Positions 1 through 6,489 of a DNA stretch of 37,261 nucleotides are shown piece by piece; positions within the stretch are counted from its first letter, which is position 1; each line of letters begins with the position of its first letter. The stretch is from Candidatus Stahliibacteriota bacterium (lineage in GTDB: Bacteria > Hydrothermota > UBA3073). The notes under the pieces were generated by a model that had not been told where the DNA came from, ran no database searches, and was given only the letters and a program-made list of their open reading frames with translations. Made by a program: the position numbers and the translations under genes. The DNA lies in assembly GCA_030627085.1 (NCBI GenBank), contig DAOUSS010000003.1, positions 1 to 37,261 of the forward strand, in the 5' to 3' direction.

Positions 1-1
1 A

Positions 2-445
2 AACAAAGAAGTTCTTCTTGTTACAAAAAATGGTAGGGCATCCAGAATAAATGAAAATGAGGTGCGAATGATGGGCAGATCTGCCCAAGGTGTCATTGGG
101 ATGCGACTTAAAAAGAATGATTATATAGTGACCCTTGTCTCTCCAGGCAAAACGAGCTGTCTCTTTACTGTCACAGAGGACGGTCACGGGAAGAGAGTAA
201 AAGTTCAGAAGATCAGAAAGACCAGGAGAGGAAGCAAAGGGGTGGTTCTGGTTAAAGGCACTGTGGCAGGTGTTGTTCCTGTTGATGATGATTCAGAAGT
301 AATCTGTGTTACACAAAACGGACAGGTCATCAAGATAAAACTAAAAAGAGTGAGAATTATGGGGAGGGCTGCAAAAGGGGTAAAGATCATATTTCTAAAA
401 GAAGCCGATAAGGTCGTAGCAGTGGATAGGGTGGATAAGGAATAG
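2..445 (+). CDS. gyrA: DNA gyrase subunit A, C-terminal fragment
   Basis: The reading frame is open from the left edge, so the start lies outside the window; the first internal GTG at 62 is not a start. The visible ~147 residues are the last blades of the GyrA C-terminal beta-propeller, which wraps DNA to allow negative supercoiling. Propeller-type repeats are visible: VTKNGRASRI, MGRSAQGV, RRGSKGV, VTQNGQVIKI and MGRAAKGV. The protein ends in DRVDKE without a long acidic tail. ParC has a similar propeller, so gyrA rather than parC is a judgement based on the number and type of repeats. The family is certain and the paralogue likely. No clear terminator follows; a palindromic repeat lies about 50 bp downstream. 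Confidence 0.85.
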   Translation, partial: NKEVLLVTKNGRASRINENEVRMMGRSAQGVIGMRLKKNDYIVTLVSPGKTSCLFTVTEDGHGKRVKVQKIRKTRRGSKGVVLVKGTVAGVVPVDDDSEVICVTQNGQVIKIKLKRVRIMGRAAKGVKIIFLKEADKVVAVDRVDKE

Positions 446-493
446 GAAGAGCATTAGGGAGTCAGCTAATCAGTTATCGGTAATCAAGTCATT

Positions 494-520
494 GTAGGGA
501 CAGGGTACATCCCTGTCCGC
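494..520. repeat. Palindromic repeat, GGGACAGGG core
   Basis: GGACAGGG (498-505) and CCCTGTCC (511-518) form an 8-bp stem around a 5-nt loop, preceded by the GTAG that opens many palindromes in this window. A near copy lies at 1732-1757, so the repeat brackets the DUF401 gene. It sits directly upstream of the DUF401 start codon, where it may act as a terminator for gyrA; there is no T-run. Confidence 0.75.
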
Positions 521-527
521 AATCTTT

Positions 528-1724
528 GTGGTGAATTTTTTTTATGACTGGCTAGGCTTTTTCTGTGCACTTGCAGTATTGGTAGGTGTGTCAAGAAAAA
601 GTCTATCCCTTGCACTATTTCTGGGTGCCATAACACTCGGTTTTTTTACTCTCTCCCCTTTCCAATTGGGTACAGAGATTCTGGGAACACTGAAAGATCC
701 CTCTATAGTCCTGCTGGCAATTGCAGTGGGAATAATCCCATTGATTGGCGGGGTTATGAAAGAGGGGGGAGAGATAGACGGATTGATAAATAATTTCAGA
801 GTTGGCAAAAAGGCATTTCTTGCACTTACGCCTGCCTTGATGGGTATGCTACCAATGCCGGGAGGCGCCCTCCTTTCTGCCCCTATGGTCGAAGAGGCAG
901 GAATTGGCACAGATGAAAAGACAAAGGCCGCAATAAATGTGTGGTTCAGACATCTCTTCATCCTTATATATCCTCTCGCCCCTGCCCTTATTGCATCAAC
1001 AAAGATTGTAGAACTCACCGTTTATGATGTTATACCATGGCTGGTGCCCGAATTTCTTATTGCGTCTCTTACAGGTTATGTATTTTTTCTACGACGCATA
1101 AGGGGAAATATTGATTATGCTTCCCCATTTTCACTCAAAAATCTGCTTATACCGTTGTGCGTTGTCCTTGCCGCTCCCATCCTGGATTTTGCCTTGCGGT
1201 TTCTATTAAATTTCCCTATAAAGGAGACTGCCACTGTAATCGCGGTTCTCTTCTCTTTTGCATTATCCATCATCTTCAGTTCCAGAAAGCTTGATTTGAA
1301 GAGGATAGTGCTCAGAGCAAGGCCATGGAATTTTACATTCATAATACTGGGGATGTTTATCTTTTTAAACATCTTTATCGCTTCGGATACGGCATCGCGG
1401 GTGGCATCTCTCTCGCTCTCGGGCCCTGTTCTTTGTGTGATTGCTGGATTTCTCCTCGGATTGACCACGGGCAGAGTTCAGTTACCGGCATCCATAATAT
1501 TACCCGTTTATCTCGCTTCTTACGGTTCAATCTCCCCACTCGTGTTTTCTATAACCTATTTCAGCATATTCTGGGGATATATTATATCCCCTGTGCATCC
1601 CTGTATTGTTGTGTCGCTTGAATATTTCAATACCCGAATGAAGGACTTCTATCTTCGCATGCTTCCACCTGCCACTATTGTCTTCTTCTTAATACTCATA
1701 ACATCGTTTTTCCTTATTCCGTGA
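528..1724 (+). CDS. DUF401 family integral membrane protein
   Basis: A polytopic membrane protein of 398 residues with about ten hydrophobic segments. It resembles the DUF401 family (AF0261-like), found mainly in thermophilic archaea and bacteria and with no proven transport substrate. The MPMPGGALLSAPMVE stretch (about residues 107-121) and the IISPVHPC stretch near the C-terminus look like the conserved intramembrane loops seen in ion-transporter-like folds. The start is GTG at 528 or 531; neither has a clear ribosome-binding site and both abut a palindromic repeat, so the true start may be a little further in. It is codirectional with gyrA but separated by repeats. Family assignment is by recognition; function is unknown. 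Confidence 0.75.
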   Translation: MVNFFYDWLGFFCALAVLVGVSRKSLSLALFLGAITLGFFTLSPFQLGTEILGTLKDPSIVLLAIAVGIIPLIGGVMKEGGEIDGLINNFRVGKKAFLALTPALMGMLPMPGGALLSAPMVEEAGIGTDEKTKAAINVWFRHLFILIYPLAPALIASTKIVELTVYDVIPWLVPEFLIASLTGYVFFLRRIRGNIDYASPFSLKNLLIPLCVVLAAPILDFALRFLLNFPIKETATVIAVLFSFALSIIFSSRKLDLKRIVLRARPWNFTFIILGMFIFLNIFIASDTASRVASLSLSGPVLCVIAGFLLGLTTGRVQLPASIILPVYLASYGSISPLVFSITYFSIFWGYIISPVHPCIVVSLEYFNTRMKDFYLRMLPPATIVFFLILITSFFLIP

Positions 1725-1731
1725 TGTTGAT

Positions 1732-1757
1732 GTAGGGACAGGGCTCGTCCCTGTCCG
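1732..1757. repeat. Palindromic repeat, GGGACAGGG core (second copy)
   Basis: GGACAGGG (1736-1743) pairs with CCCTGTCC (1749-1756). It has the same arms as the copy at 494-520 with a different loop. It lies 8 bp after the DUF401 stop, where it could end that transcript. Confidence 0.75.
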
Positions 1758-1771
1758 AGATGGCGCAATTT

Positions 1772-2003
1772 ACCACAAAGTTCACAAAGGACACAAAGTT
1801 TAAAAAATAAATAGCTTCTCTTTGTGTGCTTTGTGGTTTAAATAAAAAGAAATAAGTCCTTCTGTATTGATTAAGTTTTACCACACCTGTCTACCGACAG
1901 GTAGAAAGTTCACAAAGAATAAGAGATTTATTTAAAAAGTCAACATAATTAATTTCTCTGAAAATTCAAAATCTTGGTGTTCTTCGTGCCTTTGTGGTGA
2001 AAA
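1772..2003. repeat. Intergenic 'accacaaag...ctttgtggt' inverted repeats
   Basis: This fills most of the 289-bp gap before the nitroreductase gene. ACCACAAAG (1772-1780) and CTTTGTGGT (1829-1837) are exact inverted arms, with ACACAAAG (1791-1798) and CTTTGTGT (1820-1827) nested inside. A second set opens at about 1881 with TACCACACC, contains a CTACC...GGTAG-type palindrome (about 1890-1905), and closes near 2003 with TTTGTGGT next to the ribosome-binding site of the following gene. Related runs occur at 3385-3470, 17026-17052 and 32707-32960. No gene is seen here. Confidence 0.65.
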
Positions 2004-2013
2004 AGGAGGTCAT

Positions 2014-2634
2014 ATGCAATTATTTCTGTTACCCTTAATATTCCTTGCATCGGAGATAAAACTCCCCAAAGTGGAAACAGGGGATATGTCTCTTGAGGAA
2101 GCAATAAAAAGAAGGAGATCGGTACGAAGTTATGAGAAAACTGAACTCACACTACAACAGCTCTCTCAACTCCTGTGGGCTTCACAGGGCATTACGGATT
2201 CTGTGAGGGGATTTCGTTCTGCTCCATCTGCAGGCGCCCTCTATCCCCTCAAGGTATATCTTATCAAAAAAGATGGTATCTTTGAATATATACCATCTTC
2301 ACATTCAATAGTAAAAAAGGTGGATGGTGATAAAAGAGGAGAACTTTGTAAGGCGGCGCTATGGCAAAGTTTTATAAAGGAGGCGCCTGTAAGTTTTGTC
2401 ATAACCGCCATATACGAACGCACAACTGTAAAATACAGGGAAAGGGGTATAAGGTATGTGCATATAGAGGTGGGCCACTCTGCCCAGAATATTCACCTTG
2501 AGGCAGTTGCTCTGGGGCTCGCATCCGTTCCTGTCGGTGCATTTAAGGACGACGAGGTAAAAAAGGTGCTTTTCCTTCCTCCCTCTGAAGAACCACTGTA
2601 TATAATCCCTGTGGGATATGCAAGGGGACAATGA
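2014..2634 (+). CDS. SagB/ThcOx-type nitroreductase-family protein
   Basis: A 206-residue FMN-dependent nitroreductase-fold protein. SLEEAIKRRRSVRSY (about residues 25-39) is the usual N-terminal FMN-phosphate contact, and SAPSAGALYPLKVYLI (about 69-84) is typical of SagB-type oxidases. HSAQNIHLEAVALGLASVPVGAF (about 155-177) is the conserved C-terminal half. Some SagB-type enzymes oxidise azolines in peptide maturation, but no cyclodehydratase or precursor is nearby, so a general NAD(P)H/flavin reductase is as likely. The first ~12 residues are hydrophobic and may be a signal or anchor, which is unusual for the family. AAGGAGG just upstream fixes ATG 2014. Confidence 0.8.
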   Translation: MQLFLLPLIFLASEIKLPKVETGDMSLEEAIKRRRSVRSYEKTELTLQQLSQLLWASQGITDSVRGFRSAPSAGALYPLKVYLIKKDGIFEYIPSSHSIVKKVDGDKRGELCKAALWQSFIKEAPVSFVITAIYERTTVKYRERGIRYVHIEVGHSAQNIHLEAVALGLASVPVGAFKDDEVKKVLFLPPSEEPLYIIPVGYARGQ

Positions 2635-2647
2635 TGGATTTTTCCCC

Positions 2648-2676
2648 TTGACAGGTGGGAAAAAATGTAGTATAAT
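2648..2676 (+). promoter_or_regulatory. sigma70-type promoter P1
   Basis: TTGACA (2648-2653), exactly 17 bp, then TATAAT (2671-2676): a perfect consensus. It starts 13 bp after the nitroreductase stop. The predicted transcript start is near 2683, only a base or two before ATG 2685. It therefore drives either a leaderless small ORF or a non-coding RNA. Confidence 0.85.
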
Positions 2677-2683
2677 ATTATTG

Positions 2684-2870
2684 GATGACGCGAAATTGCA
2701 ATCCACAGAGATCAGATTATAATGGTAGTTATTTCTATTTTCCAGCCCAACCCCATTCCACTAATTGGCTTGATTGGGCACCACCACCCGATAAGTTGAT
2801 CCTTAATCGGAAGGAGGGAGCCCCGCCAATTGAATAAGTTTAGCATAAATATGATGTTATTGCGACATAA
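2684..2870 (+). ncRNA. Candidate structured small RNA (~187 nt)
   Basis: It begins at the predicted start of promoter P1. A closing stem can form between 2685-2695 (ATGACGCGAAA) and 2858-2868 (TATTGCGACAT region), with two mismatches and a wobble. An inner arm pairs AATTGGC (2763-2769) with GCCAATT (2825-2831), continues with GGGC (2776-2779) and GCCC (2820-2823), and ends in a hairpin CCGATAAG (2788-2795) / CTT(A)ATCGG (2802-2810). The long closed rod of under 200 nt with its own strong promoter recalls 6S RNA, but the ~66/25-nt unpaired middle does not match it well and I do not claim the family. The same span also holds a 50-codon ORF. Confidence 0.4.
2685..2837 (+). CDS. Possible leaderless 50-residue ORF
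   Basis: ATG at 2685 lies about 9 bp after the -10 box of P1, so the mRNA would be leaderless. The frame runs 50 codons to TAA. The product is rich in proline, asparagine and aromatic residues (it starts MTRNCNPQRSDYNG and ends EGAPPIE), with no recognised domain or signal. The overlapping secondary structure makes a non-coding RNA at least as likely. It is recorded because start-codon placement relative to the promoter matches the THEP1 gene at 5962. Confidence 0.2.
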   Translation: MTRNCNPQRSDYNGSYFYFPAQPHSTNWLDWAPPPDKLILNRKEGAPPIE

Positions 2871-2890
2871 AAGTTAAAAAACAGGTTGAA

Positions 2891-2924
2891 ATTTGACATT
2901 ACATATAAAAAGGTAGTGTCAAAT
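2891..2924. repeat. 12-bp inverted repeat ATTTGACATTAC
   Basis: ATTTGACATTAC (2891-2902) and GTAGTGTCAAAT (2913-2924) pair over 12 bp with one G-T pair around a 10-nt A-rich loop. It is AT-rich and has no T-run, so it is a weak terminator candidate for the P1 transcript or an operator-like site. It contains TTGACA on both strands but no properly spaced -10. Confidence 0.5.
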
Positions 2925-2942
2925 AGAATATGAAAGAATATG

Positions 2943-3012
2943 ACAAACCACACCTGCCTGCCGTCAGGCAGGGAGGTCACAGAGTAAATTTAATTCTCTG
3001 TGCTCTCCAAAA
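2943..3012. repeat. Palindrome and 'cacagag' repeat before GxxExxY gene
   Basis: CCTGCCTG (2954-2961) and CAGGCAGG (2966-2973) form an 8-bp hairpin. AGGTCACAGAG...CTCTGTGCTCTCC follows and runs into the 5' end of the GxxExxY reading frame. The same 'gaggtcacagag' opens the repeat directly after that gene (3385), so the gene is bracketed by related sequence. Confidence 0.6.
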
Positions 3013-3021
3013 GAGTTTCCT

Positions 3022-3384
3022 CTGAAAGATATAACGGAAAAGATAATTGCATGTGCGATTGAGGTTCATTCAAACTTGGGTCCTGGATTATTGGAAAGCG
3101 TTTATGAAGAAGCATTGGCATATGAATTTGAGTTGAGGGGAATTAATTTTGAAAGACAAAAAGAGATTATGCTTGAATACAAGGGGAAGAGTATAGGTCC
3201 GCATCGGGTAGATTTTTTAATAGAAGGGCAAGTGATATTAGAGATAAAGGCAACAGAGGGAATGAAGAAGATATTTGAGGCACAGGTTTTAACATATATG
3301 AAAGCAATAAAGAAAAAAGTGGGACTACTTATAAATTTCAATGTAGAAAGGTTGAAAGACGGGATAAAAAGATTGGTCTTATAA
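3022..3384 (+). CDS. GxxExxY family protein, start codon uncertain
   Basis: A small protein of the GxxExxY family (PD-(D/E)XK-like fold; cellular role not established). The family signature LGPGLLESVYEEAL is clear, followed by the nuclease-like core HRVDFLIEGQVILEIKAT, where D, E and K are the expected active-site type residues. Residues typical of the family N-terminus (DITEKIIACAIEVHSN) are encoded upstream of the first standard start in frame (TTG 3076). The frame back to the stop at 2941 holds only CTG codons (2998, 3022). Either a CTG or another non-standard start is used, or the original ATG has been lost where a repeat abuts the gene. Coordinates use CTG 3022. Confidence 0.65.
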   Translation: MKDITEKIIACAIEVHSNLGPGLLESVYEEALAYEFELRGINFERQKEIMLEYKGKSIGPHRVDFLIEGQVILEIKATEGMKKIFEAQVLTYMKAIKKKVGLLINFNVERLKDGIKRLVL

Positions 3385-3472
3385 GAGGTCACAGAGGGGA
3401 GGGAGAACAATCTTTTGTAATTCCTTAATACTGAACATTCTCTGTGTTCTCTGTGGTTAGATTTTTGACAAT
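3385..3472. repeat. 'gaggtcacagag...ctctgtggttagatttttgacaatact' repeat
   Basis: The segment from about 3440 to 3475 (ctctgtgttctctgtggttag + atttttgacaatact) recurs almost unchanged in reverse complement at 32705-32740. It therefore belongs to a dispersed family about 35 bp or longer. It separates the GxxExxY and four-helix-bundle genes. TTGACA inside it has no -10 at the right distance. Confidence 0.65.
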
Positions 3473-3497
3473 ACTCTAATAGAGAATAGGAGGGGAT

Positions 3498-3848
3498 ATG
3501 AAGGACTTAAGTGAACTTCGGATATATAAGCTAGCCGTTGATGTAGGAGAGTTGGTCTGGGAAGGAGTACAGGAATGGGAGAATTTTGCAAAGTGGACAA
3601 TCGGTAAGCAAGTTGTGGAATCCGCTGATGGTATTTCAGCTACTATGATGGAAGGATACTATCGCAACCAACCTGGAGACAAAAGGAAATTCTTCCAATA
3701 TGCACTATCATCTGCGAAAGAGACCGAGCTATGGTGCTGGAAAGCAAAAAATCGCAAAATTATGCCTTTGGAAAGGTATTCAGAGATCAAACAGTTGATA
3801 GATGACCTCTTGCCTCAATTAGTCAATTTCATAAAATCGATCCACTGA
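3498..3848 (+). CDS. Four-helix-bundle protein (S23 / 23S rRNA IVP family)
   Basis: 116 residues of the S23-type four-helix-bundle family (TIGR02436). The family was first found as an ORF inside 23S rRNA intervening sequences, but most members, like this one, lie elsewhere and have no known function. Typical features are LRIYKLAVDVGELVWE at the N-terminus, the IGKQVVESADGISATMMEGY segment and YALSSAKETELWCWKA. AGGAGG just upstream fixes ATG 3498. It sits between a cacagag-type repeat and an octamer tandem array. A distant relative lies at 9708-10088. Confidence 0.85.
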   Translation: MKDLSELRIYKLAVDVGELVWEGVQEWENFAKWTIGKQVVESADGISATMMEGYYRNQPGDKRKFFQYALSSAKETELWCWKAKNRKIMPLERYSEIKQLIDDLLPQLVNFIKSIH

Positions 3849-3850
3849 TA

Positions 3851-3925
3851 CACCATTCCCTATTAACCATTCGCCATTCACTATTCACTAATCTGCCTAC
3901 CTACCCGCCTGACGGCAGGCAGGTA
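3851..3925. repeat. Octamer tandem array and CTACC palindrome
   Basis: Five 8-bp units (3851-3890: caccattc, cctattaa, ccattcgc, cattcact, attcacta) are followed by ACCTACCCGCCTGACGGCAGGCAGGTAAG (about 3898-3926), an imperfect palindrome. This lies in the gap between two convergent genes. Confidence 0.6.
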
Positions 3926-3940
3926 AGGAATTGAAACGAG

Positions 3941-3968
3941 GTAGGGGCGTATTGCAATACGCCCCTAC
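3941..3968. repeat. Perfect 28-bp palindrome GTAGGGGCGTATT/...
   Basis: GTAGGGGCGTATTG (3941-3954) is followed by its exact reverse complement (3955-3968). It belongs to the GTAG...CTAC palindrome family of this window. It lies between the convergent four-helix-bundle and hisS genes, where a hairpin could end transcription from either side. Confidence 0.85.
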
Positions 3969-4038
3969 AGTTTAGGTGATAGTTATCGTAAAGCGTGAGG
4001 TGTAAATAGTAAATTGGAGGGGGGTAAAGGAATGTAAA

Positions 4039-5439
4039 TTATCCCAGGTTCAAGATGTTTTTTATCTCATCTACGAGTTGGGATACTTTTACTCTCTTCT
4101 GTCCAACCCTTGCTTCAAGCCACTTCTTCCTGTCACCTATCTCTTTCTCTATCCTCTCTTTTGCCCGTAAATCCTTTATTGAAACAATATCTTCTTTAAA
4201 TTCATCCTCACCAATTATTAAAGCAATAGGTATATCTTTCTTATCCGCATACTTCAGTTGTTTTCCAATTCCTTCTTCCCCGAGATAGACCTCTGTATTT
4301 ATGCCGTTCTCCCTCAATTTAAAGGCAAGTTTATGATATTCAACGAGTTTATCTCTCACCATACAGGTAATGAGGACATCTATATTATTCTTCCTTCGTT
4401 TTACAAGTCCCAGTTTCTGCATTGCCAAAACAAGTCTGTCCACACCTATAGATGCGCCTGTAGCAGGTATATCTTTGTCCATAAACTGTCCAATAAGCCT
4501 ATCGTATCTGCCTCCGCCCATAATACTCCCATATCCGGGTGCGTCCAGAAGTATCGCCTCATACACAGGACCTGTATAATAATCCAATCCTCTTGCTACT
4601 ACGAAATCAATTACTACCTTATCTTCGTCAATACCAACACCCTCAAGGTATCTGTCTATCTCTCTTAACTCTTCTATTCCCTCACAGTCTCCAAGAAGTA
4701 AAGTAACTGAATCGAGAGCCTCTTTTTGAGCCGCCTGCGGGAGCATAATAAACTCTTTTATTTTATCAATCTGTTCTTTTTTTAGAAAAAGTCCCCTTAT
4801 CTCTGCACCCGATGCATCAACCCTGCCCTCTCCCAATTCAGCAAGAACAGCATCAAGACCCTGTTTGTCAAGTTTATCAATCACACGAAATACCGAATGT
4901 GAAAGGGATGGCTCTATGCCAGCAAATCTAATCACCTCTTCTAGTATTTTTCTGTTGTTTATCCTTATCTTGAACCTTGCCACTCCGAGTGCCTTTATGG
5001 ACTGATACATAGCAGCTATAATCTCTGCATCTGCTATCACAGAAGAGATTCCAACTGTGTCTATATCAAATTGTAGAAACTCCCTGAACCTCCCCTTGTC
5101 AGGTTTATCATACCTGAATACTTCCTGTATCTGGTATCTTCTGAATGGCATTTCAAGGTTTTTATATTGTGCTATAACACGAGAAAGAGGGGATGTGAGG
5201 TCATACCGCAACCCTATGCTAATCTCATCAGGGTCACGGAAGGTGTATATCTGTTTGTTTGCTTCCTCCCCATACCCTACAAGAATGTCCTTGTATTCAA
5301 GGGCAGGAGTTGCGAGTGGAGAGAATCCATAGGATTCATACACCCTCTTTATTGTGGATACTACCTCCTCACGGGCCACTATCTCATCTGAGAATATGTC
5401 CTTGAATCCCTTGAGTGTTCTGGGTTCTATCTTTTTCAT
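4039..5439 (-). CDS. hisS: Histidine--tRNA ligase
   Basis: Class II aminoacyl-tRNA synthetase that charges tRNA-His in the cytoplasm. 466 residues, slightly longer than typical (about 420-430). Visible: the N-terminal KGFKDIFSDE start; IGLRYDLTSPLSRV (about residues 74-87); motif 2 RRYQIQEVFRYDKPDKGRFREF (about 99-120); the histidine-specific ARGLDYYTGPVYEA (about 282-295); GGGRYDRL and motif 3 GASIGVDRL (about 308-336). A C-terminal anticodon-binding domain follows (about 352-440). ATG 5439 is preceded by GGTGA. It has its own promoter about 230 bp upstream and stands alone on the minus strand. Nothing looks damaged. Confidence 0.97.
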   Translation of the reverse strand: MKKIEPRTLKGFKDIFSDEIVAREEVVSTIKRVYESYGFSPLATPALEYKDILVGYGEEANKQIYTFRDPDEISIGLRYDLTSPLSRVIAQYKNLEMPFRRYQIQEVFRYDKPDKGRFREFLQFDIDTVGISSVIADAEIIAAMYQSIKALGVARFKIRINNRKILEEVIRFAGIEPSLSHSVFRVIDKLDKQGLDAVLAELGEGRVDASGAEIRGLFLKKEQIDKIKEFIMLPQAAQKEALDSVTLLLGDCEGIEELREIDRYLEGVGIDEDKVVIDFVVARGLDYYTGPVYEAILLDAPGYGSIMGGGRYDRLIGQFMDKDIPATGASIGVDRLVLAMQKLGLVKRRKNNIDVLITCMVRDKLVEYHKLAFKLRENGINTEVYLGEEGIGKQLKYADKKDIPIALIIGEDEFKEDIVSIKDLRAKERIEKEIGDRKKWLEARVGQKRVKVSQLVDEIKNILNLG

Positions 5440-5514
5440 ATTAATTCACCAATTCCTATAGAGGAAGACTTATCAGGTTGTGCAAAAAGTCAAGATATAA
5501 TTTTGGAGAACTCT

Positions 5515-5532
5515 CGCAACTTAAAAGTTGCG
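5515..5532. repeat. Palindromic repeat in hisS leader
   Basis: CGCAACTT (5515-5522), aa, AAGTTGCG (5525-5532): a perfect 8-bp stem followed by GCTACC. It lies in the ~220-nt hisS leader, which also contains GAGTCT (5583-5588) / AGACTC (5608-5613). I looked for a T-box specifier or antiterminator and did not find one. Confidence 0.65.
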
Positions 5533-5667
5533 GCTACCAGATTAACGGGTAATCAAGGCTATGTGGTTCCTCCTACTTATACGAGTCTATAACGAAGGAT
5601 ATACAGCAGACTCTGGCTAAATCAAATTTTACATTTTGATGTTTGACTTTTGGTTTTTTCACAAGAT

Positions 5668-5696
5668 ATTATACACCAAAAAACCAGATATGTCAA
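5668..5696 (-). promoter_or_regulatory. sigma70-type promoter P2 for hisS
   Basis: On the minus strand TTGACA (5696-5691), 17 bp, TATAAT (5673-5668). A TTTTTTC tract sits immediately upstream of the -35, as at two other promoters here. The predicted start near 5661 gives a leader of about 220 nt before hisS. Confidence 0.85.
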
Positions 5697-5701
5697 GAAA
5701 A

Positions 5702-5861
5702 AATTGGGCTCCCACAGAGAACACAAATAGGTTAAATATTAAAATGCAAAATTAAATTCCAAAATCCAAATGACAAACGGAGGTGGATGTTAGTCATTAG
5801 GCACTGGTCATTGGCCATTAGTCATTGGGCATTTTATTGGAAATTGGTAATTGGAAATTTG
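5702..5861. repeat. Repeat-filled gap upstream of THEP1 gene
   Basis: The 483-bp gap 5440-5922 contains the hisS leader and promoter, a cacagagaacaca run (about 5713-5725), and an octamer-register array at 5790-5861 (ttagtcat, taggcact, ggtcattg, gccattag and further units). No gene is seen. Confidence 0.6.
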
Positions 5862-5922
5862 ATATTATAATTGGCGTTCTTGGTGTCTTGGTGGTTATGA
5901 ATATAGAGGAGTATAAAAATAC

Positions 5923-5951
5923 TTGACATTTCCAAAATGGTATGATAAAAT
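5923..5951 (+). promoter_or_regulatory. sigma70-type promoter P3 (leaderless THEP1 mRNA)
   Basis: TTGACA (5923-5928), 17 bp, TAAAAT (5946-5951). The predicted transcript start at about 5958 is 4 nt before ATG 5962. The apparent TTG start at 5923 is in fact the -35 box. Confidence 0.8.
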
Positions 5952-5961
5952 AATAGCACTT

Positions 5962-6489
5962 ATGAAAAATATACTTTTAACAGGCAGGCCTGGTATCGGA
6001 AAAACAACCCTCATTTTGAAAGTAGTGAAAACTCTAAATATTGACGCAAGGGGATTCTACACACGAGAGATAAGAAAGGGTAGTGCGCGGGTGGGATTTG
6101 AGATTGTGGAGATAGGCAAAGACAATGCTAAAAGAGAGAGATTTGCACATATCGATTTTGATAAAAGATACAGGGTAGGCAAGTACGGAGTGAATATATC
6201 TATACTCGATGAGATCGGTGTAGAGGCAATAAAAAAGGGCATTGAAGAGAAAAAACTGATAATTATAGATGAAATCGGAAGGATGGAGTTATATTCAAAA
6301 AGATTCCGGGAGATGGTTATCCTTGCTCTAAATTCGTCATCGCCCGTCTTGACAACCATCACTATGAGCCCTCTTCCATTCGTACAGGATATTAAGCAAA
6401 GAAAAGATGTGACTATTTTAGAGATAACAAGAGACAACAGGAATAAGCTTTCAGATGAGATTATCACAAACTTTCAAGCCCTTCCATAA
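5962..6489 (+). CDS. THEP1-type nucleoside-triphosphatase
   Basis: A P-loop NTPase of the THEP1 / NTPase_1 family that hydrolyses NTPs broadly in vitro; its biological role is unresolved. About 175 residues, normal for the family. Walker A GRPGIGKTT lies near the N-terminus and Walker B LIIIDEIGRMEL near residue 95, both with the family's usual wording; FYTREIR is also conserved. ATG 5962 is chosen over the upstream TTG because the TTG is part of a consensus promoter; there is no Shine-Dalgarno, so the mRNA is probably leaderless. The 3' end overlaps the convergent malQ gene by 16 bp. The family is commonest in archaea and thermophiles. Confidence 0.85.
   Translation: MKNILLTGRPGIGKTTLILKVVKTLNIDARGFYTREIRKGSARVGFEIVEIGKDNAKRERFAHIDFDKRYRVGKYGVNISILDEIGVEAIKKGIEEKKLIIIDEIGRMELYSKRFREMVILALNSSSPVLTTITMSPLPFVQDIKQRKDVTILEITRDNRNKLSDEIITNFQALP

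Noticed and set aside
2684..2870. Firm call of 6S RNA
   Set aside because: Size and closing stem fit, but the central unpaired region is too unequal (about 66 versus 25 nt) and I see no pRNA-type bubble, so it is left as an unclassified candidate.
3465..3498. Promoter from TTGACA in the repeat before the four-helix-bundle gene
   Set aside because: No -10 box lies 16-18 bp downstream; the position is taken by AGGAGG. The same repeat at 32705-32740 also lacks one.
5440..5660. T-box riboswitch in the hisS leader
   Set aside because: The ~220-nt leader upstream of a synthetase gene invites this, and a GGTAGCCGC...GCGAGAG segment looks faintly like a T-box end. But that segment is one of the palindromic repeats, and no T-box sequence, antiterminator or specifier loop is visible.
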